64,000 nt of DNA from Capitulum mitella (Eukaryota; Arthropoda; Thecostraca; Pollicipedomorpha; Pollicipedidae). Made by a program: the position numbers and the translations under genes. Below are positions 34,327-47,000 of this stretch, one piece after another. Below the pieces are notes generated by a model. That model had not been told where the DNA came from. It ran no database searches and worked only from the letters and a program-made list of their open reading frames with translations. Numbering within the stretch: the first letter of the stretch is position 1; the number at the start of each line of letters is the position of its first letter. Location: contig CP099840.1 in assembly GCA_030062745.1 (NCBI GenBank), forward strand, positions 35,219,101 through 35,283,100. The letters are read 5' to 3'.

Positions 34327-35068
34327 GGGGTGTTCGGGACGGACCGTTCACTGCCAGCCCGCGGAGGGTGGTGTGGTTACCTGTTACGCCCGCGTGCTGA
34401 GGGGTACAGGCAGTGATGGGCTACCGGCCGGAGCTCAGAGGGTGCGCATTATGACGGTGTGGGTTTGGTCCTGGCATTAGCCCGCCAGGGGCCAGAGGTG
34501 TAGGTGTGGGCATGCTATAGCGGCGGCGGCGGGCGGGACTACAGTGCTGGCCGGGGGTCAGACGGCGATCAGACGGCGGACAACCGACACGTGTGAACGC
34601 TTGGTGCTCAGACCTCGTAACGGCTTTGGTGGGCGGAAATACCAATGAGCTTTGGTGGTGTTACGGATGGTTCACGGACATGACTGTTCAAATATACATG
34701 TATCATCGCGGAAGCTCCCTTAGGAGAAAGGAGGCATAGTAGCGTCCGTGCTAAAACCTGGTGTGGTAGGACGTCTTCCTCGATTGCAAGCACGCAGGGG
34801 AACGCCGTTCGCCGTGCGTCGCGTCGCAGCTGCAATCTGCTCGCCTCATTCGTCGATCATCCCGCTTCTGACAGCGACTGACTGAGGCCTGCAGCGCCCG
34901 AGCGTACGCGGCACGGCGAGCCCGGCGCCCGCTTCCCTGCACCGCCGGGCGCTGCTGTCTCCGCGCTCACCAGCCAAACAGGGCGTCCGTTGCTGGTGCT
35001 GTAGTCAACAACAGCAGCTGCTCATCGCGAATAAGACGGTGTAATACGGGCGGCGCGCGGCGCCACCT
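34327..35068. other. Intergenic interval between convergent HACD and kinesin genes
   Basis: The stops of the two genes are 742 bp apart. No AATAAA was seen for either gene inside the interval. The first plus-strand AATAAA is at 35348-35353, inside the antisense last exon of the kinesin, so the two transcripts might overlap tail to tail. Confidence 0.4.
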
Positions 35069-38000
35069 CTAACGGTGGGACTGCGCCTGCGCTCGACGGG
35101 CGCGGCGCCGCCGTCCTCGCGCCGCTGGAATGTCGGGAATGGACGCAATGGTGCTGGGCGGAACAGCGGCCGCGCGCGGGCCGCCGCCGCCGCGGCCGGT
35201 CGGACCGGTAAAGCTGGGGCCGCCGGGGCCGGGGGCCGGCGCGGCGGCCGGGCGGCCGGCTCGGCCGCGCAGCCTGGCCGCCGCCGCACGGGCCGCCCAG
35301 CCGCCGGCGGTCGGAAATATATCACCGTACGGGCGCGTCACGAACTCAATAAAACCGTCCCGGCGCCGGAGCGGGCCGCGCGCCGCGTGCCGGGGCCTCG
35401 CTGAGAGCACGCCTAACTCCTGCTACACTACTCCACGACCATCCTATTCTAGTCGCCGCCACTCTACCCACGTAGCTGCCAAGTATCCGGCATGTGTTTG
35501 GCACACAAATCTACTGTAAGCTCAGCCCGTTATCGCTCTGAGGGTGACACCGCCATAGGGTAGCTATTTCCTATTGCTAAGGCCTTCGCTTCTGCTTCTG
35601 GCGGCGGCCGGCCCGGTCGATGTGTCTCCTGAAACAGAAGTGCGTCCCGTTGCCAGAACTCGAGACGGCCGCCCCACAGCCAGCGTGACAGGATAATGAA
35701 TACTGGCGAGTGGTGAGTGGCACTGTAGCAGACGCCACCTGTAAGTCTCGGAATTCTGACAGAATGCTGGGCACGAATTTTCTGCCGTAACCCGTACAGA
35801 AAAGGAAAACACCGAAAGTCATCATCAAAAAGAACGGAAGTGTTCGAACCTTTTCGTGAAACAGCGACACTGCCACGCATTTCCCACCGGCGGCAGCGGC
35901 AACGTGAGGCATTCCACCCGACGCCAATACGTGACGTCACACCGAGCGGCGTCTCCCGCCGACCCGTCCGCCGCCGTACGTGTACCGGACAGTCTGCAGC
36001 GCGGCTCACCTCTGGCCAGGGAGCGGCGGCCGGCCGGCGCTGCGGCCCCAGTGGAGCGCCCCTTCTGCGCCCGGCTGCGGCGGTGGTCCCAGATCAGCTT
36101 GTCGGCCCGCACGAAGATGCCGTGCTTCGGCTCACAGTGGAAATACTGCACGTCCTTCACGCTGCCGTTATTCTTCCCTGGAAACACAGTACAATAACGT
36201 AAAAAACAGCCCTCGTACGAGACGGAATAATTCATTCTACGTAACATTATCGTGATTACCACTTTGTTGTTTCATTTAATATCGCCACACATACGCCTAT
36301 GCATAACGCACGGGTTACGTACAATACCACATCAAACAGTGACCACATCAAAATACCCGGGGGTCGCCGGATCAGGCGGTCTACGATCTATCAGAGTGAT
36401 GTCTATGAGGTACTCATCTATGCTTGATACTAAGCAAGTTACACACCTCAGCTTTCCAACGCACTAGCCACAGCATCGTGGATATTGTACGTCACGACAC
36501 AAAGCAAAGCACAAATACCCTCATGGGAGCACCAAGTGACATTTCGACAGAACACTGCGTAACTATTCCAGGCAAAACATGATCGGTTACCGCCGACTGC
36601 TGCACAGATGGCGGCCGTGGCGGCCATGGCGCCCCACCGCCGGCGCCCCCCGCGTCGCGTGATCCGCGGCGCGGCGGGAGGGCGGGCGGCGGCGGCACTG
36701 ACCTTGCGGCATGTCCAGCGCCACGCCGACCCAGCAGCCGGGCGCAAACTGGACCGGCCCGACGAACCGGATCCAGCCGGAGAGCGACTGGGGCCGCACC
36801 AGCACCGCCTCGCCGGGCGTCACCCAGTCGGGCAGGCCGAACTGGGCCCCGTCTGGCGGCACGCTCCCTTCAGTCACGGGCGGGACGCAGAGCAGAGTCG
36901 GAACCGGCACACGGTGGGGCCGAGCGATGGTCACGGATACACGGACTACTCTGCACACGTCACTGGGTTTCAGGGAAGCTGTAACTCAGAGCTCTAGCAG
37001 AGGACGGGAGGTGCCAATGTGAGTCGGAGCCGAGCGAAGAGCAGCATCATAACCGAATCACGGCCGGATCAGAACCGAACAAGGACCGGACACCGAATCG
37101 CGTGAGATTCGGATCCGAACCTCGTGACACCTGAGACGAAGACCGATCTCAGATCCAAGGCAGAGCTGGGTCAGATCCGGAATGCAGAACAGATCAGACA
37201 GAGCCAGCCAGGCGACCGAACCGGCCCGGCCGCAGCGATTAAATGACCGGCCCGCGGTCCCCTTGCGACAGATCCCGCGGCCAAGACTAACCCCCGTCAG
37301 TGCACACTGTGTGTGACTATGGCGGGCGATGAAACCGGACGATTTCCACATACGCCTATCGTAAGAGCGTCCCAGCGTTTGGCCCCGAACAAAAACAAAG
37401 AACACCGACGGGTCCGGGAGAAGCCCCTAGTATCGGGTCTCGGCAATCAGGAGACGACTTACCGAACCCGTTGTTCTCCGGTAGCCTGTTCTCTTCCAGA
37501 TTATTCCAGTGCAGCCCTGGCTCTTGTCGCGACTCCTGCTCCGGCTCCTGATGCAGCTCCTGCTGGGGCTCCTGCTCTGATTCCTGTTCCGGTTCTTGCT
37601 CCGAATCCTGCTCTGGATCCTGCTGCGCCTCCTGCTGCGGTTCCTGTTGCGATTCCTGATGGGTTTTCTGCTCTGGCTCCTGAGGCGACTCCTGCTCCAG
37701 CTCCCGCTGCCGATCCTGCCGCGGCTGTGGCTCCGGCTCCTGAGGCGACTCCTGCTCCGTTTCCCGCTGCGGCTCCTGCTGCGGCTGCGGCTCCGGCTGC
37801 TCCCGCGGCCCCCGCTCCTGCTCCTGCTGCGGCTCCGGGTGGGACTCGTGCGCCACCTCCGGCAGCGGCTGCAGTCGGCGGCCGGCCGGGCCGTCCGCGG
37901 CCGCCGGCGCCGCGGCCGGCTGACCGGGCTCCAGCCGCGCGGCGCCGGCCGACCGCGCCGCCGCCGCCCCCGCCCCCGTCCCGGCCGCCACCACGCTCGC

Positions 38001-41000
38001 CTCCGAGTCGGACGTCTCGTCGATGCTCTGCAGCGACACCGAATCCTCGCTGGACAGGTTCGACGAGCTCACCGCCTTGCGAGCCGTACCCGCTGGAACG
38101 GGACAGGAAGCAGGCTCAGACACGGGCGGGCGCGCCGGCACAGGCGCGCGGTCGGCAGGCGTTAGTGCCCTCATCGCGTACAAACTCACTTTCGATACGT
38201 GCTGCACCACACGCAGGCGATTCCTTGCTCCTTCCCCTCCCCCCCCAAGAACAAAGCGAAGACGACATGCCAGCTTGCGACGACGGGGACTAACCTGGAT
38301 GTGACGCTGGGCGAGTTGGTCTTGACCGGCGCGGGGATTTCCACTAGCGAGTCGAACGTGCGGGAGCCGCGCATGCGGCTGGGAGGACGGCCGCGCGGTG
38401 CCGCTCCACGCCCCTGAGAGCACGTTATGGCTCAGGTGAGCGGGACAGCGCCAGCCGTGTCGTGCCGTGTCTCACAAACACCGTGCATTGGAGGCAGCCG
38501 GGGCAGCGCCGCTGAATCTTCGTAAAGCACCGGAACGCAGCGCAACGGCAGCACAGCTCGTAAACTAGTGCCGTGAAGAGGTTCACTCCAATGACAGTTC
38601 CTTGTGACTCGATTAGCGTGCTCAAGTGGAGGCTGCACGTCGCTCTGTTACAACACAATCACGGCCATCAGCCTACAAACACGGGCCATGTGGCTGGCGG
38701 TCTGGCGCCGTGCAGCAAAACGGCCGGCTGTTCCGCTCCGCCTTACCGCTGCGGGTGGGACGCCGGCGCCCGCCGTCTCCGGCGACACCTCGCGGTCGTG
38801 GTCCTCGTGCAGAGTGCTCATCCTGGAGGGCAGCTTCAGGGAGCCGGGACTGGGGGTGGCTGTGGGGTCGGACGCCGGACGTCAGTGGAGGCGGACGTCG
38901 AGGCGAGATAAAACCAGAAACGCGGGCCGGATGCTAACAGAGATGTTCATTATTATCTTTACAGCAACTTTCATTTCCGTCGCACAAACATTTCTAGGAA
39001 AGTACGCATAGAGGATGTCGTAAAAACACACGGTTGTTTCGATTACACAATGATTGGCGTCTAGAGCCTTCGTGTCCGTGAGTTTTACTCGAAGTGGTTA
39101 CTGCTGGCTCGTTGGCCCGTGCATTTATGCGCCTACACCTGCGTAAAATACCTTACGGACGCTACACGAAAACCTATGATTACGCGCAACCCCATATAGA
39201 GCTACGGTCTTCACAACACATATTTTTCAGTCCATAGTTAAGGCACCATCAGAAAATGCAAACATTAAACACAGACATATGGCCATGCTCGAAGCCCACG
39301 CTTGTTAACCACAAAGTATGGTTGCATTTCAACGTAAACAAAAAGTAAAACCCCGTTAAAAGACCACATGCATGTGCCCCACGTCACTCGTTTTGCCCTA
39401 AAACCACAGAATGAAAAGTAAAAATACTCAACACCCGCCGATGAAAGGCTTAGGCTATCCTGACCGGGAGGGTGGCGACCTGGCAGCATCTCAACTACAG
39501 CCAGGTAATTCCCAGTTTCCGACGTCACCGGGTCCGTGCCACATACCATACACATTACACGTAGTCACTGCAGTAGACGAAGTTCGCAGCAATTACCAAC
39601 CAATGCCATCGGGATTTCCTGCTTTGCTTTACAAGCAGTGTGAACCAACATGAGGACATAAATCCTTGCACAACAATTACTGCAAGCCACTGCTCCTAAC
39701 TGCAACAGGATTCCACCTCCAGGTTTGTCCACCTCTCCGTTCACCGAGCCAGACCCGGTGTCTGCAACATCTGAGCCCCCGCGAGGCGCGGCGCCTGTAG
39801 CGCAGCAGCGTTCGGCCGTGCGCGGCACAACACACGGTCAGGCAGCGTACGTGCAGCATGCGGCGCCGGGGGCGGCGGACTCGCGTCCTGAGCGCCGGCC
39901 TCCTCGTGCAGCGCCACCAGCGAGCCGCTCAGGCCCGACAGCAGCGACCTACACTTGGACATGGCGCCCTGCAGCCGCCGGCTGGCAGTCAGGTTCAGGA
40001 AGGTGGGCCGGCCTGGCGGCGACACGAAACGGCCGTCAGGCACGGCGGAGCCGGCGGCCTGGCCGTCACGGCAGTCAGCAGGCAGACCGACCGTCACACG
40101 GCAGTCAGCAGGCAGACCGACTGTCACGGCAGACTGCCGTGGCTGCCAAGCCTCCGACTGTCTCATATTCATGTTGCCACTCATTCACTGGAAGGAAGCT
40201 GTACATTAAGCTGGCATCCGTGACTGGAAATCCAGTCGGATTCATCTAACACCAATCAACACAGAAGTCGTCTGCATGGGTCTGACCGTCCAGCCTGAAG
40301 CAGCCGGCTGTCAGGCCGGCGCGTCGCTCCACTCACTGGGAGTCAGGCCGGGACTCTCGGCCTTCGATGCACCCAGCGCCAGGCTGTGGTCGGTGGCGTC
40401 CGACCAGTCGGTGACCGCCGACAGCCCGCCCAGCTCCAGGTAGCTCTCCGAGCGGTTCAGCGGGTCCTGACGCTGAAACTGGCCACGGCGGGCGGCGGTC
40501 AGTCCACGGCTCGGCAAGTCTGACGGTTGAAACTGCTGGCCGCAAGGGACGACAGTCAGTCCACGGTTCGGCGTGTCTCGACGCTCAGACTGACGACGGG
40601 AAACGACAGCCAATTTCAAGTCGTCATCCCGTGTGCCGATGACAATCGGCAGGAATGAGCTGTTTATAACAGTCAACAGCGCATCAGCTCCGAGACTGAA
40701 ACTGATGACGGAAATAGCCGATCAGTATTCGCGATCACAGGACACAGAAAAGGTAGCACTCAAGGAACATGCTTTAAGCGGGCACTCGCCTACATCCTGC
40801 ACAACTTTTCAATACGACCCCATAAAAAAACTAGCGGTCAAGTGTCTGTAAGACCGAAAGTTGTCCACAGAAAACGGCGTCTGTTGCGACGTTCTCCGAA
40901 CAACCGCTCTGTAAGACAAGTCACAGCGCTGGCGCCTGTGCGGGCAGAAGCGCTCACATAGCTAATGTTGGGGACGCTGGCCGTTTTGCGCATGCTGGCG

Positions 41001-44000
41001 CCGCTGGTGGGTCCTGCGGCGTCCCGCGTCAGCTCCCGGACGGCCACGCTCTGCCGGAGCCGGTCCAGACGCAGGATGCTCTCCACCGCGCTCACGCCCT
41101 GCAGGTACTTCTCTGCCGGCCACACGCGGACGGAGCCGGACGGCGTCAGAGTCAGACGACGGCCTGACGTGGACACTGTCTCCCGAGACGGCGCCACGCT
41201 CGCGCACGGTCGGACCATTAAGACGCGCGGATGTCAGTCAAGGATGCAGTTTTACCGTCCAGGACCGTAATGTACAATCAATGGCAATAAAACGGCAGTG
41301 TTCAAAGGCGGATTAAAGTCCAGCAGACAGTGTCCAATGAAGGAGAAAGATCCACAACACAATATCGCCAAAGAACAGATCCCGCCGAGTGCACAATGAA
41401 GAAAACAAGTTCACCCGATACTGTCCAAAGATGGAGAAAGGTCCACCAGACCGTGTCCAGAGAGAGACAGACAGGACTACTTGTGCAAATGGAGTGAGAA
41501 AGTCCCCCACGGACAGTATCCGGAGGGACAGAAAGTCCCTCCAGTCAGCGGCCGCTCACCGATGTAAGTGTCGCCGTCGGCATCGCTGGCCTCCTGTCCG
41601 GAGGCGGCCATCTGAGCCAGCGACTCCCGATCCTCCAACTCCTCACTCGCCTGAAACCGGTCAGCAGGGTTCAGCGCCTGGCGCGCGTTTGAAGGACGGC
41701 TCGGAAGGACGACAAATCCAGCGCACGCACTACACAAGAACCGTCTGTGAGTGTAGTTACAACACACAGGCTGTATAGCGAAATAAACGGGTAATGCAAA
41801 TCCCAACGACGGAAATGTCCCTTCAAAACGTTTTGGTCAAAAGCCCGAGATCCGGTGACAAACCAACTCCGGGTTAAAACTAGTGAAGTGGTCTTCGAAA
41901 ATAGGTCTACAGGATCCACGCTCCTGAAACCACGCCATATCTTAAAACCTGAGCCCTAACGCCGTCAACAGTGTGATTACACTCCAGCCCATGAGTAGTG
42001 TGAAACGCATCTCCGTCCAATACCAAACGACCCTCCAACACCGCCCCGCACCTTCGGAATGTTGGAGACCACCTCGTAGACGACTCCAGTGGCCTCGAGC
42101 TGGTCGACTCGCCTCATGGCGATGCTCCTCATCAGCTTGTTGGTGAACGTCTGCTTGTAGACGTGCACGCAGAGACGCTTGCGCAGGACGATGTCCATGG
42201 GCAGGGGTTGGCAAAGCCCCACTCTCACCAGCAGCACAAGGTACACCCGCTCGTTGGCTGAAACAGACCGCTAGGTCACACCCGTATCCCTGTCTGCCGC
42301 CAGCCCGGTGGCGGGCCTGCCGGCCACCATCTCACTCCGCACACAGAGCGCCCGACCAGCGTGGTCCTGGGGTAGTACATTAGACAGTTGCCGTAAACCT
42401 GACGATCACAGCCCGAGGCAGGCCGCAGCAACGACCTTCTTAAGGTGCCGCTGGCGACGGCCCCAGAGTGACACTGAAGTGACGAGGGCTATGAGCAATA
42501 TCCAGCTGGCCGCCACATCCGACGTCAGCCGTCGGTGTGTGGTGACGAGTCAGCGGCAAAGACGCCGGCAGAGGCCGCGTCAGTCACCTGGCGTGATGCG
42601 GTTCAGGTAGATGGAGTCGTGCACGCTGGAGTCCCACTGGGCGACGGCGGCCACCCCGAGTCCCTCCAGGGCGCGCACGATCGAGAGCGGCACCATCTCC
42701 TGGCCGTGCTCCTTGGGCAGGTAGGAGCTGAGGCCGGCGCAGGCCACCTCGTCAGACAGCGCGCCGGTCGCCATGTCGTCCGCTGCCGGCGGCGGAACAG
42801 ACGGACGTCAGCGACACAAACCACAGACCGTCCGCTGGCCCTCTAAAGACGCCAAGCCATTACCACATCGTCCTCCTTTAACAACTGCCATCTTTGGACA
42901 CATCGCTGCAGTCTATGAGATGACGGCCGTGAAGGAAACACCCAATAACGTACAAGCTTGGTCTGTTTCAGACTAGGGAAAAACGGATATCCCTACAGCT
43001 ACCAGCATTATGGTAGTGAGGCAGTAGAGCCCAGACTTAGGCAAAGTGTTGCTACGAGACGCTAGGATAATGAGCCACATGCAGAGGGTGAATATGAGGA
43101 AGTACCGTTCACCTGGAGGACGTCCATGTTGAGGAAGTTCTGCTCAAGCTGATGAGGATCGAGTTCAGGAAATGTCATTCAGGATGAAGACCACTCTAAG
43201 GCAATGGTCTTGCGGATGAGGACCACACTGAACAACTGAAAACCACACAGTACAGGAGGAGGAGGTCAACGCTTAGACAGCAGTCATGACTGAGAAGCCA
43301 CAGGGTTCAGACTCCAGCATTCAGCTTCAACAGGAGGACCCGGGACCAGGGACTGGTCCGGTTTGAGGACCAGGCCGCTCAGGTGGTCCCGCTCGGGTTG
43401 CCACGGTCAGGTCTCCCAGGACCGGGTCCGACCAACCGGCGGCGACGCCGCCGCTGTACCGTTCAGGTTGAGGAAGAGCACGGGCACGTGGCTCTCGAGA
43501 CCGGACTGCTGCCGGGTGTGCGCCGACAGCGGCGAGCCCGGGATCCCGCTGCCGGCCGCCGGCACCAGCACCGCGTTCCGCTCCTCGTTCAGCTGGATCC
43601 ACTGGTCCAGCAGGGACTTTTCGCGCTCGTTGTCCGCCTCGGTCTTGTCTGGAACACGGCGCGGGCGACGTCTGAGCGGTAAGGAGGTCAGTTCGGGCCA
43701 GGACCGAGGGAGCTAGACATCGGCGGAGGCACGGACCGTCAACGAGCGCAGCGTCTGGGACAAACAGTGCCCCCGGCTCCGGGCGTGCGCCGCGCCTCGA
43801 CGGCGCAACGCTCGAGCCACACGGCGCAGCGAACTCAACGGCCAGTCAGCCGCGGCTCGGAGCCGTTAGCTGAGAAGAGCGCGAGTACGAGTAGACCCGA
43901 CACCAACAACAGGCGATATGAGAGGCCGAGACGCCACCAGACCTTGTTTTTTGATGATTTTCTGCAGGTGCGAGTCGAGGTACTGCCGGCGTCGGACGAG

Positions 44001-47000
44001 CGCGCTCGACCACCGCTCCCTCAGCTGGCTCAGATCCTCCTCCTGGTACGAGTCCAACGGCTTCTGGAGCCGAGATCTGACGACCGAACACAGACACGAT
44101 GACACTGGTAAACCGACCAACTCACCACTGCCAAACTGCCTTCTTTGAGACCTGACCGAATCTTCGCCAAAAACGAGAGCGTGTAAAATGGCATCGTGAA
44201 GGCTTACAAAAGTCATTCTGCAGCATTCGTCACATGTCCATCGCGATCTCCCACAGACTATCTCTCTGGTATGGCACACCGTGGCCTGGTGTTTGGCCGG
44301 CCGGCACGGCCAGCTGGAGCTCACCGGCAGGTGACGCTGCCTATACTGATGGCCGAGATGGCGTCGCAGACGAGCGGCAGGGTGCCCGAGTTCTGTACGG
44401 GCACGACACGCACGGCCAGCCGTCGCTGCTGGCCCTGGCGCAGCTGGTACACGCCGCCGGCGGCCACGTCCGAGCGAGCCGACACCTCCACCGGCTGGTA
44501 CTCGCCTGGGGCAGACGGATGTCGCTGCTGTCAGCCGGGACATGTCCCCGATACATATGCACAGACAGCAGCCCGATACAGAGCCACGGAGAGACGCACA
44601 AACACGGACTCTTCCACGCAAACACTCAACAAGAGCAGAGCCGATAAACAGCCAAGAAGTCACAAAGACACAGACACAAACACAGTTCGCAAGGACAGGC
44701 CCGATACAGAGTCACGGCCAACCAACGCACACACAAACATAAATGCACAACAGCGATAGGCTCGACACAAAGTTTGGAACAACCTTACAAACATACACAC
44801 AGGCAAGTCAGCAGAGGCCGGTCCCTGAGAAAATAAGTCAACGAGCAACTGGTGCAAGCTCAGGCGCAATGGGAGCAGCAGCGATCGACTCACGGGCAGT
44901 CAAGAGAAAAGCAGGCTCAGTGTCGCAGCACGACGGACGATCACCACCGTGGCTCAGTGGTTAAGTTGCCTGATGATCAGGACAGTCTGTCACGCAGACG
45001 GCAGTTGGGTCTCACACCATGGTCACCCGCCATCGTCGTTCTACCAGTCCAGCGGGGCCCAACGCCAAAACCACTACATGACTACAGTATCCTGGACCAT
45101 AGTCCCCACCAGACCGGTCGGGACAGTCCCAGCTTCATACCAGACGCGCATTATGACGAACAGCGACTCACCGTGGTCGTTGAGCTCCTGTATCTCGACC
45201 CAGAGCTCCAGCTTGCGGGTGAGCTCGGCCCAGCGGTCGGCCAGCGAGCGCGCCTTGGCCAGCTGACTGTCCACCACGTCCAGCGTGGTGGGCACTGTCG
45301 AGCTGAAGCCAGACGACCGGTGTCCCCACACCTCCAGCGAGAGGGCGCCCTCTGTCGGCGCGCCACGCCAGGTCAGACACAGCTGCGTCACCTCCAATAT
45401 GCACCATTGCACCTCTCGTACACATCAGGCATGCAATACCCATCGCACATCGCATCACATCCAGCAGACATCATTTCACGTCCGGTGCAGTGTCTTGACA
45501 AACTCTTCCAAAGTTCGTGGAAACGTTCGGAGACGATGGCATCGAAGACATGAATAACACATGGCTGAAATCTCGATGGGCGAGTACAATGGTTGTATGC
45601 CAGCCACGCGCCCGGCTGGCCAGGCTGTCGCGACGGCAGCCTGCCACTGCGACGAGCATCAATCGAGCAGCACTACATCCGATGCACGAGCCCCGATGAT
45701 ACCTAAAACCCTCCGCAGCACAGCGTGAACCAAATACCCGACGTGACGGGTCAAAAACCGGCCGGCGCCGGGTCAAAGGCCGCGTCAAACACGGCGTAGG
45801 GCGGCCGGGCACACCAGACGGGGCGGCGGGCTGCCGGCAGGCGTCCTCCTCCGGAAACAGCCCGCGCCGGCTGACGTACCGGCGCAGTGGTCGTAAAACT
45901 CCTCGGAGACGGGGATGACGAAGTCGCGGCAGTGGTCGAACTGCACCACCACCCGGTCCGTGGCACTGGACGGGTGCTCGCTGATAACAGGCGGGCAAAC
46001 CTGCCAGCACAGTCAGCAGTGTCCGTACAGGGACCCCACCGCTTCAGGCAGCTGATACGCCACGTACATGACTAGCACATCGCGATTACAGACCGAATCT
46101 GCGCATGTGGCCGTCGGACGTCTACGGCCAGAACGAGCAGGAAGCGGTGTCCGAGAGGTCCAACGAGGACTGCCTAGCGGAATCTCACTGCGGCCTTAAC
46201 CAGCACCTCATCTCTACCAAATCTAGGTAAAAATGACCAAAATCGGCCGATCTTGCAGCAGGGTGTCACAGTAATCCTACGTGACGATATTTAAATAAAA
46301 ATGCCAAGTCACAGGCATCTGAGCTCACAACGCCCGGACAACCAATCAGGAGGAGGAAGGCATCGCCCGCTCACCTGAGTCTGTGAGCAGCCCCAGAAGT
46401 TGTATTGACAGAAGACAAAATGTGATAGCGACGGAGGCAGGCCGATGGCCTGTTTGATCGTCACCTGCGGACAAGAGCACACGTGTCACACGAATGTCCA
46501 CAGTTTATGAAACCTGTGGCCGGGCAGGCGGCTAGAGATGAACTCGTGAGCCTCACGTCACTTCCCCGTGACGGGGCAGCCTATGATAAACTAACGGCCT
46601 CCAACAACCATCCAGCACGTCGGCGAGCCATCTCGTCCCACATTTCATGGTGGCGGGGTACCGCTGAGCCCCATCGCCACAGCGGTCAGATGGCTGCCGG
46701 TATGATGCAACTACGATCCGGGATCGCCGGTACACAGCCACCGACTGCCAATATCGACAACCGGTTCCCGCCAAGGAAAGGAGAACCCTTGGTCCGTTCC
46801 GTCTCATCTCGCCCGTGACGTCGGTACACCGTAGTGTCCACCCTGACGCCGGCAAGTCTAGGCCACCACATCGTGTGATAAGCTTAACTCTTCGCTTGGT
46901 TGGTAATACCAACAAACGGAACAAAATTCCAGCAATGACGGACAGTTACGTGATGGAGTCCGGCTTTCCTTCAAGAAATGAGATTTAGATGCTCCCTGGT

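Larger units (their letters stand above)
35069..40472 (-). other. Khc-73: Kinesin tail and CAP-Gly exons 28-35
   Basis: Exons: 40337-40472, 39851-40012, 38747-38859, 38295-38413, 37463-38092, 36703-36852, 36010-36177 and 35069-35400. Exon 30 has [19 protein letters not shown]; exon 31 ends NSPSVTSS. Exon 32 continues with the SGYGSQ motif, then [19 protein letters not shown] and a Gln/Glu/Pro repeat. Exons 33-34 form the CAP-Gly domain: [20 protein letters not shown], then [13 protein letters not shown] and HGIFVR, with GKNNG in place of the usual GKNDG. The last exon is phase-consistent to its stop, but its Arg/Ala/Gly/Pro-rich product is not recognised; confidence in that exon is about 0.6. 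Confidence 0.85.

Noticed and set aside
35130..35519. Plus-strand Ala/Gly/Pro-rich frame of 129 codons
   Set aside because: The minus-strand exon fits the kinesin phase exactly (2 nt plus 110 codons); the plus-strand frame has no start context or partner exon.
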